From positions 1 through 6,608 of the forward strand of contig JBAWWI010000106.1 of assembly GCA_037146835.1 (NCBI GenBank): a stretch of DNA of 6,608 nucleotides, read 5' to 3'. The notes under the pieces were generated by a model. It had not been told where the DNA came from. It did no database searches and saw only the letters and a program-made list of their open reading frames with translations. This document shows positions 6,487 through 6,608 of this stretch, piece after piece (position 1 is the first letter of the stretch; each line of letters begins with the position of its first letter). This stretch comes from IMCC26256 sp037146835. GTDB lineage: Bacteria; Actinomycetota; Acidimicrobiia; IMCC26256. Made by a program: the position numbers and the translations under genes.

Positions 6487-6608
6487 TTACGGGAATGTAC
6501 GAATTTGTGGTTGCTCCGCCACTAAGCGCTGCACGCATCTAGTGGTTGCTTCAGCACCGAAAGTAGTCATTAAAGAGATCGCTGTCGTCAAAATACTCTG
6601 CGGATCTA
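6487..6608 (-). CDS. Possible 3' end of an upstream gene (partial, unidentified)
   Basis: A minus-strand frame is open from the right edge (first full codon 6606-6604) for 39 codons to a TAA at 6489-6487. The visible part includes ...LMTTFGAEATTRC... and ends ...PQIRTFP. It would end 19 nt before the protease ATG, leaving just room for the protease Shine-Dalgarno, which is the layout expected in an operon. I do not recognise the protein. The evidence is weak because two other frames are also open to the edge here: a minus-strand frame ending at 6551 and a plus-strand frame from a GTG at 6542. If this frame is not coding, these 141 nt would hold the protease promoter; a TTGACG box at 6590-6585 has no good -10 partner. 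Confidence 0.33.
   Translation of the reverse strand, partial: DPQSILTTAISLMTTFGAEATTRCVQRLVAEQPQIRTFP

Noticed and set aside
6495..6542. Plus-strand 15-codon ATG frame (MYEFVVAPP...)
   Set aside because: It is very short, without recognisable features, and opposite the possible upstream gene end; chance is the simplest explanation.
6551..6607. Alternative minus-strand frame from the right edge ending at 6551 (ends ...FNDYFRC)
   Set aside because: Only 18 codons are visible and it would leave 83 nt before the protease; the competing frame ending at 6487 is longer and has operon-like spacing. It cannot be excluded.
6542..6608. Plus-strand GTG frame open to the right edge (divergent gene)
   Set aside because: There is no Shine-Dalgarno upstream and only 22 codons are visible; an open frame this short is expected by chance.

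Overview
The window holds three complete genes, all on the minus strand, and reads right to left as: (possible 3' end of an upstream gene at the right edge) - secreted subtilisin-family protease - membrane-bound GAF-GGDEF-EAL protein - secreted FnIII/glycoside hydrolase - (probable start of a further gene at the left edge). Nothing convincing lies on the plus strand. I saw no tRNA, rRNA, CRISPR array or insertion sequence.

The likely host is an actinobacterium of moderate GC content. The reasons are the Ala/Val/Arg-rich proteins, a secreted S8 protease ending in a glycine/serine linker and a Trp-rich repeat tail, a GGDEF-EAL protein with a multi-pass N-terminal region of a kind I associate with actinobacterial signalling proteins, and FnIII modules on a secreted clan-A glycosidase. 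This is inferred from protein style; no phylogenetic marker is present.

Right part (4767-6608): the S8 protease has a signal peptide, an I9-like propeptide, a complete Asp/His/Asn/Ser catalytic set and a C-terminal tail of five ten-residue units. Trp falls on a strict five-residue period in this tail (nine of ten expected sites). It has a good Shine-Dalgarno sequence 19 nt after a short open frame that may be the end of another gene.

Middle (2248-4770): the cyclic-di-GMP turnover protein overlaps the protease stop by 4 bp (ATGA) and has no visible Shine-Dalgarno, so the two are very probably co-transcribed and translationally coupled. Both its GGDEF site (with an RxxD inhibitory site) and its EAL site look intact.

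Left part (1-2247): a 173-nt spacer containing a 20-bp AT-rich near-perfect palindrome separates the signalling gene from a secreted two-FnIII, GH39/PslG-like hydrolase with both catalytic glutamates. After it come 269 nt of non-coding DNA and then an ATG with a strong Shine-Dalgarno running off the left edge.

A working picture (inference): a secreted protease with an unusual aromatic repeat tail is coupled to a membrane c-di-GMP sensor/enzyme, next to a hydrolase that could act on cell-surface or extracellular polysaccharide. This suggests a cell-surface or biofilm remodelling locus. The most noteworthy observations are the Trp-pentad tail and the protease/c-di-GMP translational coupling.
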